Shown here piece after piece: positions 26,524 through 35,999 of a stretch of DNA of 64,000 nucleotides (its first letter is position 1; every line of letters starts with the position of its first letter). The notes under the pieces are model-generated. The model saw nothing but the letters and a program-made list of their open reading frames with translations, was not told where the DNA came from and ran no database searches. Source of the stretch: Candidatus Limiplasma pullicola. GTDB taxonomy: Bacteria; Bacillota; Clostridia; Christensenellales; Aristaeellaceae. The position numbers and the translations under genes are program-made. Where the stretch lies: the NCBI GenBank assembly GCA_018710985.1, contig DVIV01000045.1:20618-84617 (forward strand), given 5' to 3'.

Positions 26524-27654
26524 TCAGCCCGCTGTTGCGGGCTTTTTCTGAAACACCCAACGGCGCTGCAGATGGTAGCTCACAAAGAACAGCACGATAT
26601 CCACGGGGATCTTGGCGGTGTTGTCGCTCCAGCCCAGCCACAGGTGCAGGCTGCTGGTGAGCACGGCGGAGAGCAGCATCACCAGGAAGAACACGCCCAG
26701 GTAGCGCAGGAAGGCATTGCTGATCTTGCCCTTGTCCGTAAAGACGAAGCTGCGGTTGAGGAAGAAGTTCGTCACCCCGGACAGAAGGCGCGCAGCCACG
26801 GTGGCGATCAGAATATGGGGCACCACCCGGATGAACAGCACGCCGACCTCCTGATCCAGCGAGGTTCCAAAGTACTTGAGCAGGTTATTGAACAGCAGAT
26901 AAAGGCCATAGTCCACCAGAAAGCTGACCATCGACGTGCCCACAAAACGGAAGAAGCCGCTGAAGATGACGCGATAGATGCGCGCGCTGTCGCGGAAGGC
27001 GCGGAAATGGCTTCCTTCGTTGTTGTTTTCGTACACGGTTTCGATGGGCAGCGGCCGCATGGGCACCTTCATGGCCGCACACTCGATGAGCACGTTCATC
27101 TCGTACTCGTAGCGATCGCCGGGCGCGGCGATCATCGTGGGCAGCAGGTCGCGGTGGAAGCCGCGCAGACCCGTCTGCGTATCGCCCACCCAGCAGCCAT
27201 AGAGCAGCCTGAACACCACCGAGGTGATGCGGTTGCCCATCCGGCTCTTGGGCGGCACATGCTCCTGGGAAAAGTCCCGGCTGCCCAGAAGCAGCCCGGA
27301 GGGATCGCGCGCAAGGTCCTCAGCCATGCGCAGCACATCCTCCACGGTATGCTGGCCGTCGCTGTCGGCGGTCACGATGATGTCCTGCTCGGGGCATTCG
27401 TCCAGCAGCCAGGCCATGCCGCGCTTGAGGGCGACCCCCTTGCCGCAGTTGGGCTGGTAGCTGATGATGTGGCTGATCCCATCCTCGGGGATCTGCGAAA
27501 AAATGTTCTGAAAGCCTTCCCCGCTGCCATCGTCCACAACGGCGATTCTGCCGATGCCGGCGTCCTTCAGCGCTTGTACATACGGGGGCAGGCGGTCGTC
27601 CGGCTTATAGGCGGGGATGACCACGGCCGTGCGCCCTGCACAGGTCTGTTCCAT
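26524..27654 (-). CDS. GT2 glycosyltransferase fused to a GtrA-like membrane domain
   Basis: A 376-residue protein. The N-terminal GT2 domain (to about residue 225) has VVIPAYKPDDRL, IAVVDDGSG, GKGVALKRGM and TADSDGQH (the DXD-type metal site), as in dolichyl-phosphate-mannose synthase or GtrB. The C-terminal ~140 residues form a four-helix GtrA domain (FFRFVGTSMVSFLVDYGLYL, FFLNRSFVF). The pair makes and probably flips a polyprenyl-phosphate sugar for envelope glycosylation. ATG 27654 is preferred; ATG 27666 lies directly against the SD. It is the third gene of the zinc-ribbon operon. Confidence 0.85.
   Translation of the reverse strand: MEQTCAGRTAVVIPAYKPDDRLPPYVQALKDAGIGRIAVVDDGSGEGFQNIFSQIPEDGISHIISYQPNCGKGVALKRGMAWLLDECPEQDIIVTADSDGQHTVEDVLRMAEDLARDPSGLLLGSRDFSQEHVPPKSRMGNRITSVVFRLLYGCWVGDTQTGLRGFHRDLLPTMIAAPGDRYEYEMNVLIECAAMKVPMRPLPIETVYENNNEGSHFRAFRDSARIYRVIFSGFFRFVGTSMVSFLVDYGLYLLFNNLLKYFGTSLDQEVGVLFIRVVPHILIATVAARLLSGVTNFFLNRSFVFTDKGKISNAFLRYLGVFFLVMLLSAVLTSSLHLWLGWSDNTAKIPVDIVLFFVSYHLQRRWVFQKKPATAG
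26526..26548 (+). terminator. Terminator after the GNAT gene, inside the end of the GT2-GtrA gene
   Basis: AGCCCGC-tgtt-GCGGGCT and TTTTTC, 19 nt after the GNAT stop. The hairpin also encodes the last residues (PATAG) of the convergent glycosyltransferase, so the two genes share this sequence. Confidence 0.75.
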
Positions 27655-27687
27655 GGATTCGTTCATTCCTTTCGTGAATCGGCTGTG

Positions 27688-29205
27688 TCAATTCAGGATG
27701 TAGGTATCCAGGTAATCGCGGATCATCGGGGTCAGGTCCTCGCCGGTTACCTCGGCCAGCAGGCCTTCAAAGTCCTCGCGCGTAGCCCGGCTGAAGGCGT
27801 AGCGCTCGTAGTAGGCGCGCAGGAACTCGTCCAGCCCGCCGCCGAGCATGCGGTCCAGGGCACAGAGCATCGCGGCCCCACGGTCATAAACCACCAGCGA
27901 GTATTCCGACATGCCGGAAAAACGGTCCAACGGCGCGCCCGGCGTAACGCCCCGCGGCACCGTGACGCGAAGCGCGCTCTCCAGCTCCTGCTGCTCGTAC
28001 GCCTCGCGCCGCGCGAGGCCGTAACGATCCTCCAGGTACTCCAGCATGCTGAACTGGCTCAGCGCCTCGTCCTGCCAGGCTTGGTTGACCGGGTCGCTGC
28101 CCACCACGGCGTACCACCACTGATGCGCCGCCTCATGCGCCACCACCATTTCCAGTTTCTCGCCCCCCGCTGCCAGGCGGTCGGAGCCGATCATCGCCAG
28201 GGCGGGGTATTCCATGCCGCCCATGGGGAAGCTGATCTCGCAAAGCGTATAGCTCTGGTAGGGATAGGCGCCGTAGCGCGCCGAGAAGCAATCCAGCGCC
28301 TTTTTCCCGTAGTCCAGCAGCTCCCGCGCGCGGGCCGCGTCGGTCGCATAGGCGCTGACGAGCACGCCGTCCTGCTCCGCCTGCGCGATGTGGAACCGGT
28401 CGCTCGCCACCAGCGCAAAGTCGCGCACGGCGGGCGCGACAAAGTCGTAGCGGGTGCGGCCGTCCGCCGTCTCCGCCGTGGGATATCCGCTTCCGGCGCA
28501 CAAAAAGCCCTCCGGCACGGATACGCTCACGGTCCAGTTCATGCAATCGCTCAGGAAGGGATCGCCCACGGGATAGTATTCATCCGTGCGCCAATCCCCC
28601 TCCTCCCACACGGCGGGAATGGCAAACGCGTTTCCCAGCGCCCAGATGCCGTTGTCCACGCCGAAGCGGTATGCCATATGCGGCACCTGCACCGTATAGG
28701 TCAGGGTAATTTCAATCCATTCCTCCGCCTGCCAGCCATCGGTGACCGGGACGAAGAGCACGGTCTTGGCATCGTCGGTATAGCGATAGGCCACCGCCTT
28801 GGATTCCCCGCCGTCGCGTGCGACCCGCGCGCCGCTCATCACCAGCGCCCCCATGGAAAAGCCGTCCGGATAGCAGCTTTCATACAGCGCTTCCTCGGCA
28901 GCGGCCGGGGAGGTATCCGGGCTCTGGAATGCGTTGGGCCACGTGCGCAGCACCGCCGCCTCCTGCGTCTGACCGGTGCGGTTTTTCAGCGTAAGCGTCT
29001 GCGAGACGCTCAGCGCCGACGTCTCCGTATCCAGAGACGCCTCCACCAGCACGGCGTCCAGCCCATCCCAGGCCTCGATCAGCGCCTGAGAAGGCGGGGG
29101 CAGCTCCGGCGCGGGTGTAAAAACGCCGCACAGCCACAGTACCACCAGCACAGTGGCCGCCACAATCCCCGCCGCCAGCCCGATGCGCACCGGGCGCCGC
29201 TTCAT
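27688..29205 (-). CDS. Membrane-anchored M1-type zinc metallopeptidase
   Basis: A 505-residue protein with an N-terminal membrane helix (GLAAGIVAATVLVVLWLCG) and an external catalytic domain. H357-E358-x-x-H361 (HEAAHQWW) and E380 form the HEXXH-x18-E zinc site of gluzincins, and MGGMEYPAL upstream is the exopeptidase GAMEN-like motif of M1 aminopeptidases. It would trim peptides outside the cell. ATG 29205 is set by AAGAGGGA; the frame opens upstream at TTG 29220, overlapping the previous gene. Lacks the C-terminal helical domain of full-length M1 enzymes, so it is a short form. Confidence 0.83.
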   Translation of the reverse strand: MKRRPVRIGLAAGIVAATVLVVLWLCGVFTPAPELPPPSQALIEAWDGLDAVLVEASLDTETSALSVSQTLTLKNRTGQTQEAAVLRTWPNAFQSPDTSPAAAEEALYESCYPDGFSMGALVMSGARVARDGGESKAVAYRYTDDAKTVLFVPVTDGWQAEEWIEITLTYTVQVPHMAYRFGVDNGIWALGNAFAIPAVWEEGDWRTDEYYPVGDPFLSDCMNWTVSVSVPEGFLCAGSGYPTAETADGRTRYDFVAPAVRDFALVASDRFHIAQAEQDGVLVSAYATDAARARELLDYGKKALDCFSARYGAYPYQSYTLCEISFPMGGMEYPALAMIGSDRLAAGGEKLEMVVAHEAAHQWWYAVVGSDPVNQAWQDEALSQFSMLEYLEDRYGLARREAYEQQELESALRVTVPRGVTPGAPLDRFSGMSEYSLVVYDRGAAMLCALDRMLGGGLDEFLRAYYERYAFSRATREDFEGLLAEVTGEDLTPMIRDYLDTYILN

Positions 29206-29216
29206 CCATTCCCTCT

Positions 29217-30314
29217 TCAAATCAAGGACCCCACACTATTGAGCAGCACCATCACGCGTTGCAAAACGCCGCGCATCAAAAGGCCGCCCACCATGCCGCC
29301 CACGATCAGCGTCAGCGCCAGCGCAAGGGCCACCAGCAGCATTTTGGCCGGCAGCAGCTGCGCGTCGGTCCGGCCCGTGACGGCGCTCAAAAGGCCGCAT
29401 GCCTGCGTGTAGCTCACGGCCATACCGCACAGCGCCACCAGCAATGCCAGCCAGGGCGACAGCAGCGACAGCACCATCGCCAGCAGCGCGACCGCAGCCG
29501 TGGGCAGCGTGGTGACCCCCACAAAGCCCAGCAGCAGCTCCCAGGAAAAATGCACCTTGGCCACCCCGCAAAGGTAGACCATGAACACAAGCGCCGGCAC
29601 CGCCATGCCGATCAGCTGGCACACCACCGCCGCTCCACCCACCGACGGAGCGATACGCCCGGCGATGTAGCTGACGCCCTGATTCATGGAGGCGGCATCG
29701 CTGGCCAGGCTTACGCCGGTCAACGTCGAGATGGCCGAAAGCAGCACGCCCACAAAGCTGCGCATCACCACCATGCCGCACAGGAACGTGAGCAGCAGCG
29801 TAAGACCCGCCACGATGGGGCCCGTAAGCAGGTCCCGCTTTTCCAGCATGCCGCGCAGCACCTCCTGCGGCTTTATAAAGCTGTCCAGGAAGGTGCGCGG
29901 CAGGGCGCTGAGGGCCGTCAGCAGCGGATTGGCCTCCCGCGCGACGGGCGGCTGGCCATAGCTGTAGGGTTGCTGGAAGCCCGGCGGATAGGTTCCCTGC
30001 TGGTATTGCGCATAGGACTGCCGGTAGAGGTTTTGCTGCGGGTAGGGCTGCTGCTGTGCGCCCATGTACTGCGCCGCGGGCTGCTGCTGCATCCCCTGCG
30101 CCCCGTTTACGGGCGGCGGCTGCATCCCCTGCGCTCCGTTCGCAGGCGGCGGCTGCATTCCTGCGCCGGGGCCTGGCTGCGGATAGCCATGGGGCATACC
30201 CTGGGTATAGCCCGGCATGTAGCCCGGCTGGACATAGGCGGAAACAGGCTCGTTGCAGACGGGGCAAAACGCCGCGCCCTGCGGGATCAGCGTCCCGCAC
30301 TTGGGACAGTTCAT
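29217..30314 (-). CDS. Zinc-ribbon membrane protein (Yip1-like)
   Basis: A 365-residue protein. It opens with a zinc ribbon, MNCPKCGTLI..CPVCN (four Cys), then a Gln/Pro/Tyr/Gly-rich low-complexity linker (about residues 28-125) with the repeated unit GAQGMQPPP. The rest holds five to six membrane helices resembling Yip1-domain proteins. Function unknown; such proteins are common in Clostridia. AAGGAGGG precedes the ATG. It is the first gene of an operon with the M1-like peptidase and the GT2-GtrA protein. Confidence 0.75.
   Translation of the reverse strand: MNCPKCGTLIPQGAAFCPVCNEPVSAYVQPGYMPGYTQGMPHGYPQPGPGAGMQPPPANGAQGMQPPPVNGAQGMQQQPAAQYMGAQQQPYPQQNLYRQSYAQYQQGTYPPGFQQPYSYGQPPVAREANPLLTALSALPRTFLDSFIKPQEVLRGMLEKRDLLTGPIVAGLTLLLTFLCGMVVMRSFVGVLLSAISTLTGVSLASDAASMNQGVSYIAGRIAPSVGGAAVVCQLIGMAVPALVFMVYLCGVAKVHFSWELLLGFVGVTTLPTAAVALLAMVLSLLSPWLALLVALCGMAVSYTQACGLLSAVTGRTDAQLLPAKMLLVALALALTLIVGGMVGGLLMRGVLQRVMVLLNSVGSLI
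30088..30153. repeat. 33-bp tandem repeat in the zinc-ribbon gene
   Basis: Two adjacent 33-nt units (30088-30120 and 30121-30153) differ at only a few bases, and a partial third follows. They encode the repeated QGMQPPPxNGA block in the linker and could vary in number between strains. Confidence 0.8.
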
Positions 30315-30353
30315 ATCGTCCCTCCTTCAAAAAGGTCCATGGGAATACGGTCC

Positions 30354-30382
30354 ATCATAGCACGGGCCGAAGCGCGCGTCAA
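30354..30382 (-). promoter_or_regulatory. Promoter of the zinc-ribbon/M1/GT2 operon
   Basis: TTGACG (30377-30382 on the complement), 17 bp, TATGAT (30354-30359). The -35 overlaps the stop of the upstream membrane glycosyltransferase gene. Confidence 0.7.
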
Positions 30383-32592
30383 TCCTTTGCCGCAAGGGCA
30401 TAGGGGATCAGCGAGCGGTCCAGCAGGTAGAGACGCATATCCTCGGTTTCCACAATCTGGTCCTGCGGAAGCGTCTCCAGGTAGGCATTCAGCGTGGACA
30501 GCGGGTAGTACCGCTCGTCCCAGAAATCCGGTTCGGTGGCCAGCATGGCCACGTTCATTTCCTCAAGCGCCCCTTCCACCTCATCCAGCGGCAGGTTCAT
30601 CAGCGGCACGATGGGGTTGGTCGTGAGCACATAGCCTCGCGCTCTGAGCGGATACTGGTAGCCGACCCTTGTGATCAGGATTTTCTGATCCTCTCCCACA
30701 TGTTCGGCCACCGCCATCAGCATGCCGTAACGCTCGCGGAAGCCGTTGTCCAGCAATATGCGCTCGCTCTCCATCACGTCCCGGCTGTAGCGGTAAAAGG
30801 TGTTGGTGTAGCCGGTCTGATTCGTGCCTTTGACCACGCCCATCAGGCACAGGAGCACGCACAGGCAGGCGGGCAGCTTTAGCAGGAAGGGCTGCGCGGA
30901 GGCAGCGGCTTTCCGCAGCGCTTGCATGCGGGCGGGCAGAGCGTCCCGCACGCGCTCCACGAGCGTCGGCCAAAGCGTCTCCAGCGCCGAAAGCGCGCCG
31001 CAGATCATGCCGCAGGAGAGCAAGAACCATTGTATCGTATAGCGCGGCAGCTTGAGGAACGAGCCGGAAAAGCTGTACAGCGGGCTGTCGAGCAGGCCCG
31101 TCATGGGCGCGAGGGTGAGCAGCGTGTACAGCGCCCACAGCCCGGCCGTGGAGGCCACCGCCGCACCCGCGGAATGGCTGAGCACGGCGGTGGGGCCATC
31201 CGCCCGATCCAGCCGCGCCCTGCGGCGCATCCTGACCCGGCTGACCAAGGCATACGCGATCACGCACACCAGCGCGATCAGCGCCAGCCGAAGCCCCCAT
31301 TCCCCCACCGGCGTGGCGTAGGACTGCAAAATGGAATCCTTGGCCTCAAAGAAATGGAGGTGGGTGGTGGTTTCCTCCAGCTTGTACTCGATGTCCATGT
31401 ACATATCGTACCACGGGGCGTCGGTATAGGTGGTCATCAGCCGCCAGGGCGACATCTCGCCCCATTTGAAGTAGCACCACAGGTTGCCCGAAAACGCCAG
31501 CAGCGTGCCCGCCGCGCCCGACAGCGCCAGCCCCACCGAGCGCAGCAGCACGCCCGCCGCGCCCTTGAGCTCCGTCATGCGGGCTTCCAGCCACCGCCAG
31601 ATCACCCAGGCTGCCACAATGAAGGGCAGGACCACGAAGCACACCACATGCGTGCTCATCACCGTAAAGCACACGGCAAAGCTCAGTACCAGCTTGCCCA
31701 GATAGGACCGGCGCGAACCCTGCGGCTCAAGCCCGGCAAAAAACAGCATCGCCCACAGAAGCGCCAGAATGCGCCAGATGTCCCTGGGCGCGCTTTCCAC
31801 GGAGAAGAACAGATCCGGCACCAGGTTAAACAGCACCACGCCCAGCAACACCCAGCGCCTGCGCCCCCGGCACGCCACGATCAGCAGCGCCAGATAGGCC
31901 GCCGCCATGTAGAACGTGTTCAGCCCCAGCCCGGTAAAGACAGCCTTGTCGTTGGGATAGCCCACCTCGCCGCCGGTATGGAACAGGCCGTAGCTCATGT
32001 ACAGTTCCAGCGAGGGAAAATGGCTGTGCCCGCGAAAATGGCCGGTGGTATCGTCCTTTTCCAGGAGGTTTCCCAGATCGCGGTCCTCGCAGTAGCGCTG
32101 GGCAAGCGCCAGGTATTCGCCCGCGTCGCCCCCTCGCACGCTCTCCATGCTGGACATGTAGCGCACGCATACCGGCAGGAGCAGGATCATGATGCACGCC
32201 GCAAAGCACACGACGGCCACCGTGGCCCGGTCCATGCGCAAAAGCGCCCGCAGCCGCTGCCCGGCGGCGCGCATGGCCGCGCCCCCGCGCAAAGCCGCCC
32301 AAAACCGCGGCATGCGGCGAAGGGCCATCCATCCAAGGCCAACCGCAGCAGCTGCCGGCGGCACGCCGATGTACACCCATCGGGGCGCCTGCGGCCACAG
32401 GAGCGCCAGCAGCAGCATCCACAGATACTGGCACAGCGGCGTAGCCGCCACACCTGTGAGGAAGCAGGCCGCCCGATGCCGGGGGCTGAACCAGCCCCGC
32501 AGGCAGAACCATACGCCCAGCGCCGCCGCCTGCAGGGCGCAGGAGAGCAGAAACAGGTTGCGCCAGCCATTGCCGATGTCAAGCCATGTCAT
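30379..32592 (-). CDS. Large polytopic membrane protein, glycosyltransferase-like (GT-C)
   Basis: A 737-residue protein with about 14 membrane helices and a ~150-residue extracytoplasmic C-terminal part. The first long loop contains ESVRGGDAGEYLALAQRY and GHFRGHSHFPSLELYMSYG, the acidic/aromatic layout of GT-C enzymes. I cannot name the substrate. Its ATG overlaps the stop of the DUF354 gene by one base (TGATG), and it forms an operon with two cytoplasmic glycan genes, which supports a role in assembling an envelope polysaccharide or glycoprotein. Confidence 0.65.
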   Translation of the reverse strand: MTWLDIGNGWRNLFLLSCALQAAALGVWFCLRGWFSPRHRAACFLTGVAATPLCQYLWMLLLALLWPQAPRWVYIGVPPAAAAVGLGWMALRRMPRFWAALRGGAAMRAAGQRLRALLRMDRATVAVVCFAACIMILLLPVCVRYMSSMESVRGGDAGEYLALAQRYCEDRDLGNLLEKDDTTGHFRGHSHFPSLELYMSYGLFHTGGEVGYPNDKAVFTGLGLNTFYMAAAYLALLIVACRGRRRWVLLGVVLFNLVPDLFFSVESAPRDIWRILALLWAMLFFAGLEPQGSRRSYLGKLVLSFAVCFTVMSTHVVCFVVLPFIVAAWVIWRWLEARMTELKGAAGVLLRSVGLALSGAAGTLLAFSGNLWCYFKWGEMSPWRLMTTYTDAPWYDMYMDIEYKLEETTTHLHFFEAKDSILQSYATPVGEWGLRLALIALVCVIAYALVSRVRMRRRARLDRADGPTAVLSHSAGAAVASTAGLWALYTLLTLAPMTGLLDSPLYSFSGSFLKLPRYTIQWFLLSCGMICGALSALETLWPTLVERVRDALPARMQALRKAAASAQPFLLKLPACLCVLLCLMGVVKGTNQTGYTNTFYRYSRDVMESERILLDNGFRERYGMLMAVAEHVGEDQKILITRVGYQYPLRARGYVLTTNPIVPLMNLPLDEVEGALEEMNVAMLATEPDFWDERYYPLSTLNAYLETLPQDQIVETEDMRLYLLDRSLIPYALAAKD

Positions 32593-33647
32593 CAGCCTTT
32601 CCTCCCCGCCTTGACAAGCCTGTCCATCTCGGCCATATAATAGCCGTTGATATCCACCTTCTCGCTCAAAAGCTTCTTTTGCTTTTCCAGCCCGGTCTTC
32701 TTGAGGTCCGGCGTGGCGAGCAGCGCCTCGGCCCGCGCGGCGGCCCGCTCGTAGCGGTCCTCGCCCTCGTTGAAGCAGTCCATCAGATGGAAGCGCTCGC
32801 TCTGCTCCCTCGTGCTGCCGGAGACGATGGTGTTGACGTACAGGGCGTGCGTGCCCAGCACCGCCGCCTCGCTGGCCATGGTCGCGCCCTCGCTGAACAC
32901 CAGCTGGGCAAACGCCAGCACATGATGAATCAGCTCATAGGGCGTTTTGAGCAGCCTGGGCCGGAGCGCCTCCGGCACATCGCCCTCGGCGCTTACATAT
33001 ACGCGTCCATATTGTTCCAGCCGCTTCACCAGCCGGATCTTGCCCTCGTCGTCCAGGCCGTGCTTGCCGATATCGTGGCTGGCGTTCCAGGCGACAAATC
33101 GCACCAGAATATACGGTTCGTCCGGGTTGAAGCCGCAGTCACGGAGCACCTGACGGTCCGGCGTGAACACGGAGGGATGCAGGTAGAACAGCTCCTTGTA
33201 GGTGTCCAGCCGCTCCTGCCGGGGGCCCAAGTCGCTCAGAAAGGTGCGGGGGGTCAGAATCTTGGTGGAGAGGTGCTTGCAGATGCGCAGCGCAAACTTG
33301 CTCACCTCGGTGTCCTCGTAGATCAAATGGGGCTTTCCGCTCACCCACGCCGCCACGGCCAGCATGGGCGCGGCGCGGCCGATCATGATGTCCGGCTTCC
33401 ATTTGAGCGCCGCCAGGGAAAACTGGGCGGACAGCTTCAGAAACAGCAGCGCCTTTTCCACGGGATTCTTGCCCGTGGATCTGGCGCAGCGCACATAGGG
33501 GATGCCGTAGCGCTCCAGAAGCGTGGAATTCCCGTCCTTTTCGGCCACGAAGCAGAGCACCTCGTCGCCGCGCTCGCGCATGCGCCAGATGATATGGTGA
33601 AACTGGTGCACCCACGCCGGGTGAGTGAAGCAGATCATGGCCTTCAT
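32592..33647 (-). CDS. DUF354 protein (UDP-GlcNAc 2-epimerase/GT-B-like)
   Basis: A 351-residue protein of the DUF354 family, which has a GT-B fold related to UDP-GlcNAc 2-epimerase and MurG. Visible signatures: CFTHPAWVHQFHHIIW, FVAEKDGNSTLLERYGI, DIMIGRAAPMLA, EDTEVSKFALRI, and the C-terminal nucleotide-sugar side SEGATMASEAAVLGTHALYVN. Found in capsule and surface-glycan loci, exact reaction unproven. Its ATG overlaps the GT2 stop by 4 bp, and it hands over to the membrane protein gene by a one-base overlap. Confidence 0.82.
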   Translation of the reverse strand: MKAMICFTHPAWVHQFHHIIWRMRERGDEVLCFVAEKDGNSTLLERYGIPYVRCARSTGKNPVEKALLFLKLSAQFSLAALKWKPDIMIGRAAPMLAVAAWVSGKPHLIYEDTEVSKFALRICKHLSTKILTPRTFLSDLGPRQERLDTYKELFYLHPSVFTPDRQVLRDCGFNPDEPYILVRFVAWNASHDIGKHGLDDEGKIRLVKRLEQYGRVYVSAEGDVPEALRPRLLKTPYELIHHVLAFAQLVFSEGATMASEAAVLGTHALYVNTIVSGSTREQSERFHLMDCFNEGEDRYERAAARAEALLATPDLKKTGLEKQKKLLSEKVDINGYYMAEMDRLVKAGRKG

Positions 33648-34609
33648 TGCTTGTCTTCCTCCCCCGCGCGGTCGATTTCCATCTTGCGCACGCGGTACTG
33701 CACATCCTCCAGGAGCTTTCGGTTATCGCTGATCAGGTCGGCCTGCACGCCGGCGACGATCACCTGCACGCCGATCATCAAAAGCGCGGCGCACAGGATG
33801 AGGGACTGGATGTGCCCGCTGCCGGACCCCGTGCTCAAAAAGATGATCAGGAACCTGACGCCCAAAAGCACACCCAGCCCGAAGAACACCCCGCCGATGA
33901 TGCCGAAAAAGCGGAGCGGCTTATACATGGCAAAGGCCCTGAGGATCACCGACGAGGAGCGCTTCATATACCGCCACATGCTTTTGAACAGGCGCGAGGG
34001 CCGCAGCTCCGGGTTGGTTCGCACAGGCACGCTGGTCATGGGGATGCGGTTCCAGCCCGCCTGGATGATGGTTTCCAGCGTGTAGGAATAGTCGTTGACC
34101 ACGTTCAGGCGCAGCGCACCCTCGCGGCTGTAGGCGCGGAACCCGCTGGGCGCGTCGGGGATCTCGGTATTGGAGGCCACCCGCACCACCCAGCTGCCCA
34201 GGTGCTGGAACATCTTTTTTTTCTTGGAGAAGTGCTCCGTTTCGTCGATGGGGCGCTCGCCGATGACAATGTCGGCCTTCTTTTCCAGAATGGGCCGCAC
34301 CAGGCGCTCGATGTCCTCGCCCCGGTACTGGTCATCGGCGTCGGTGTTGACGATGATATCGGCCCCCAGGTGCAGGCAGGCGTCAATGCCGGCCATGAAC
34401 CCGCGCGCAAGGCCCCGGTTCTGCTTAAAGGATACGATATGCTTTACGCCCCATTCGCGGGCCACCTCCACCGTGCGGTCGGTGGAGCCGTCGTTGATGA
34501 TCAGGACTTCGATCTCATCCACCCCGTCGATCTGCCGGGGCAGATGGTCCAGCGCCACGCGGAGCGTCTCCGCCTCATTATAGCAGGGAATCTGAATGAT
34601 CAGCTTCAT
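33644..34609 (-). CDS. GT2 glycosyltransferase (DPM1-like) with two C-terminal membrane helices
   Basis: A 321-residue protein. The GT-A domain shows IQIPCYNEAETL, VLIINDGSTDRT, NRGLARGFMAGID and the DXD region NTDADDQY. After about residue 225, two membrane helices (FFGIIGGVFFGLGVLLGVRF; SLILCAALLMIGVQVIVAG) anchor it. Such enzymes usually make a polyprenyl-phosphate-linked sugar, which would feed the GT-C protein two genes downstream. ATG 34609 has AAGGAAGGG upstream. First gene of GT2-DUF354-membrane protein. Confidence 0.87.
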   Translation of the reverse strand: MKLIIQIPCYNEAETLRVALDHLPRQIDGVDEIEVLIINDGSTDRTVEVAREWGVKHIVSFKQNRGLARGFMAGIDACLHLGADIIVNTDADDQYRGEDIERLVRPILEKKADIVIGERPIDETEHFSKKKKMFQHLGSWVVRVASNTEIPDAPSGFRAYSREGALRLNVVNDYSYTLETIIQAGWNRIPMTSVPVRTNPELRPSRLFKSMWRYMKRSSSVILRAFAMYKPLRFFGIIGGVFFGLGVLLGVRFLIIFLSTGSGSGHIQSLILCAALLMIGVQVIVAGVQADLISDNRKLLEDVQYRVRKMEIDRAGEEDKQ

Positions 34610-34654
34610 TGGCAGGCCCTTCCTTACGTCTGGTGTACACATCAAACCAACGTT

Positions 34655-34683
34655 ATCATACCGTTTTTCCCGCTTTCTGTCAA
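34655..34683 (-). promoter_or_regulatory. Promoter of the GT2-DUF354-membrane protein operon
   Basis: TTGACA (34678-34683 on the complement), 17 bp, TATGAT (34655-34660). Confidence 0.8.
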
Positions 34684-34700
34684 CGCCGCGCGCAGGCGGC

Positions 34701-34732
34701 AAAAGCCCGAAGGCGCAAAACCTTCGGGCTTT
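34701..34732 (-). terminator. Terminator after the UDP-sugar dehydrogenase gene
   Basis: AAAGCCCGAAGG, a 7-nt loop and CCTTCGGGCTTTT form a 12-bp stem with a short T-tract on the minus strand, 13 nt past the stop. Confidence 0.8.
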
Positions 34733-34744
34733 GGATGAGGCTAT

Positions 34745-35944
34745 TCAGTCGGCGCGGTAGAGGTCGCGCGTGTAGACCTTCTCCGCCACGTCGGAAAGCT
34801 CGTCGGCGTAGCGGTTGGCCACGATCACGTCGCATTCGCGCTTGAAGCGCGCCAGGTCGCGTTCCACACGGCTGTTGAAAAAGGCATCCTCCTTCAGCGC
34901 GGGCTCGTACACCGCCACCCGCACGCCATGGGCCTTGATGCGCTTCATCACGCCCTGGATGCTGGACTGGCGGAAGTTGTCGCTGCCGCTCTTCATGGCC
35001 AGGCGGTAGATGCCCACCAGCGGGTCCGGGTTGGCCGGATAGCCCGCCAGCTCCAGCACCCGGTCGGCGATGTAGTCCTTGCGGGTGCGGTTGGCGTCCA
35101 CGATGGCGCCGATGATGTTGTTGGGCACCTGATCGTAATTGGCCAGCAGCTGCTTGGTATCCTTGGGCAGGCAGTAGCCGCCGTAGCCGAAGGAAGGGTT
35201 GTTGTAATGGCTGCCGATGCGCGGGTCCAGGCACACGCCGTCGATGATGGAGCGGGAATCCAGCCCGCGCGCCTCGGCGTAGGTGTCCAGCTCGTTGAAA
35301 AAGCTCACGCGCAGCGCCAGATAGGTATTGGCGAAGAGCTTGACGGCCTCCGCCTCGGTGGGGCGCATGAGGAGCACCGGTACGTCCGGGTCCAGCGAGC
35401 CTTCCTTGAGCAGCGCCGCGAAGGTTTCGCCCGCCTTGCGCAGCTCCGGCGTCTCCGGCGCGCCCACGATGATCCGGCTGGGGTGGAGGTTGTCGCGCAG
35501 GGCATGCCCCTCGCGCAGGAACTCCGGGCTGAACACCAGCCGCGCACCGGGATGCTTTTCCAGCATGCGCCGGGTGAAGCCCACCGGCACGGTGGATTTG
35601 ACCGCCATATATGCATGGGGATTGACAGCCAGCACCGCCTCGATCACGCCCTCGACGGAGGAGGTGTCGAAGTAATTGCGGTGCGGGTCATAGTTGGTGG
35701 GCGTGGAGATCACCACCCAGTCCGCCTGCCGATAGGCAGCGGCCGCGTCCAGCGTGGCGACGAGGTCCAGGTCCCGGGAAGAGAGATACGCCTCGATATC
35801 CGCATCCTGTATGGGCGCCTGACGGCGGCTGAGCTTATCCACCCTTTCGGCGTCGATATCCACGGCGGTCACATGATGCCGCTGAGACAGCAGCACCGCC
35901 ATGGCGAGCCCCACATATCCGATGCCGACGACTGTGACGTTCAT
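34745..35944 (-). CDS. ugd: UDP-glucose/UDP-sugar 6-dehydrogenase
   Basis: A 399-residue nucleotide-sugar dehydrogenase. NAD-binding [15 protein letters not shown] at the N-terminus, [27 protein letters not shown] and the catalytic cysteine in [13 protein letters not shown] are all present. It oxidises a UDP-hexose at C6 to a UDP-uronic acid, a precursor for acidic surface polysaccharides. Closest in layout to UDP-glucose dehydrogenases that lack the C-terminal extension of GDP-mannose dehydrogenase. Monocistronic, with its own promoter and terminator. Confidence 0.92.
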   Translation of the reverse strand: MNVTVVGIGYVGLAMAVLLSQRHHVTAVDIDAERVDKLSRRQAPIQDADIEAYLSSRDLDLVATLDAAAAYRQADWVVISTPTNYDPHRNYFDTSSVEGVIEAVLAVNPHAYMAVKSTVPVGFTRRMLEKHPGARLVFSPEFLREGHALRDNLHPSRIIVGAPETPELRKAGETFAALLKEGSLDPDVPVLLMRPTEAEAVKLFANTYLALRVSFFNELDTYAEARGLDSRSIIDGVCLDPRIGSHYNNPSFGYGGYCLPKDTKQLLANYDQVPNNIIGAIVDANRTRKDYIADRVLELAGYPANPDPLVGIYRLAMKSGSDNFRQSSIQGVMKRIKAHGVRVAVYEPALKEDAFFNSRVERDLARFKRECDVIVANRYADELSDVAEKVYTRDLYRAD

Positions 35945-35970
35945 CTTTCGTTCCTCCTTCCGCCACGGCT

Positions 35971-35999
35971 ATCATACCCTGTTTCCCGCCGGCTGTCAA
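35971..35999 (-). promoter_or_regulatory. Promoter of the UDP-sugar dehydrogenase gene
   Basis: TTGACA (35994-35999 on the complement), 17 bp, TATGAT (35971-35976). It overlaps the stop codon of the upstream glycosidase gene. Confidence 0.8.
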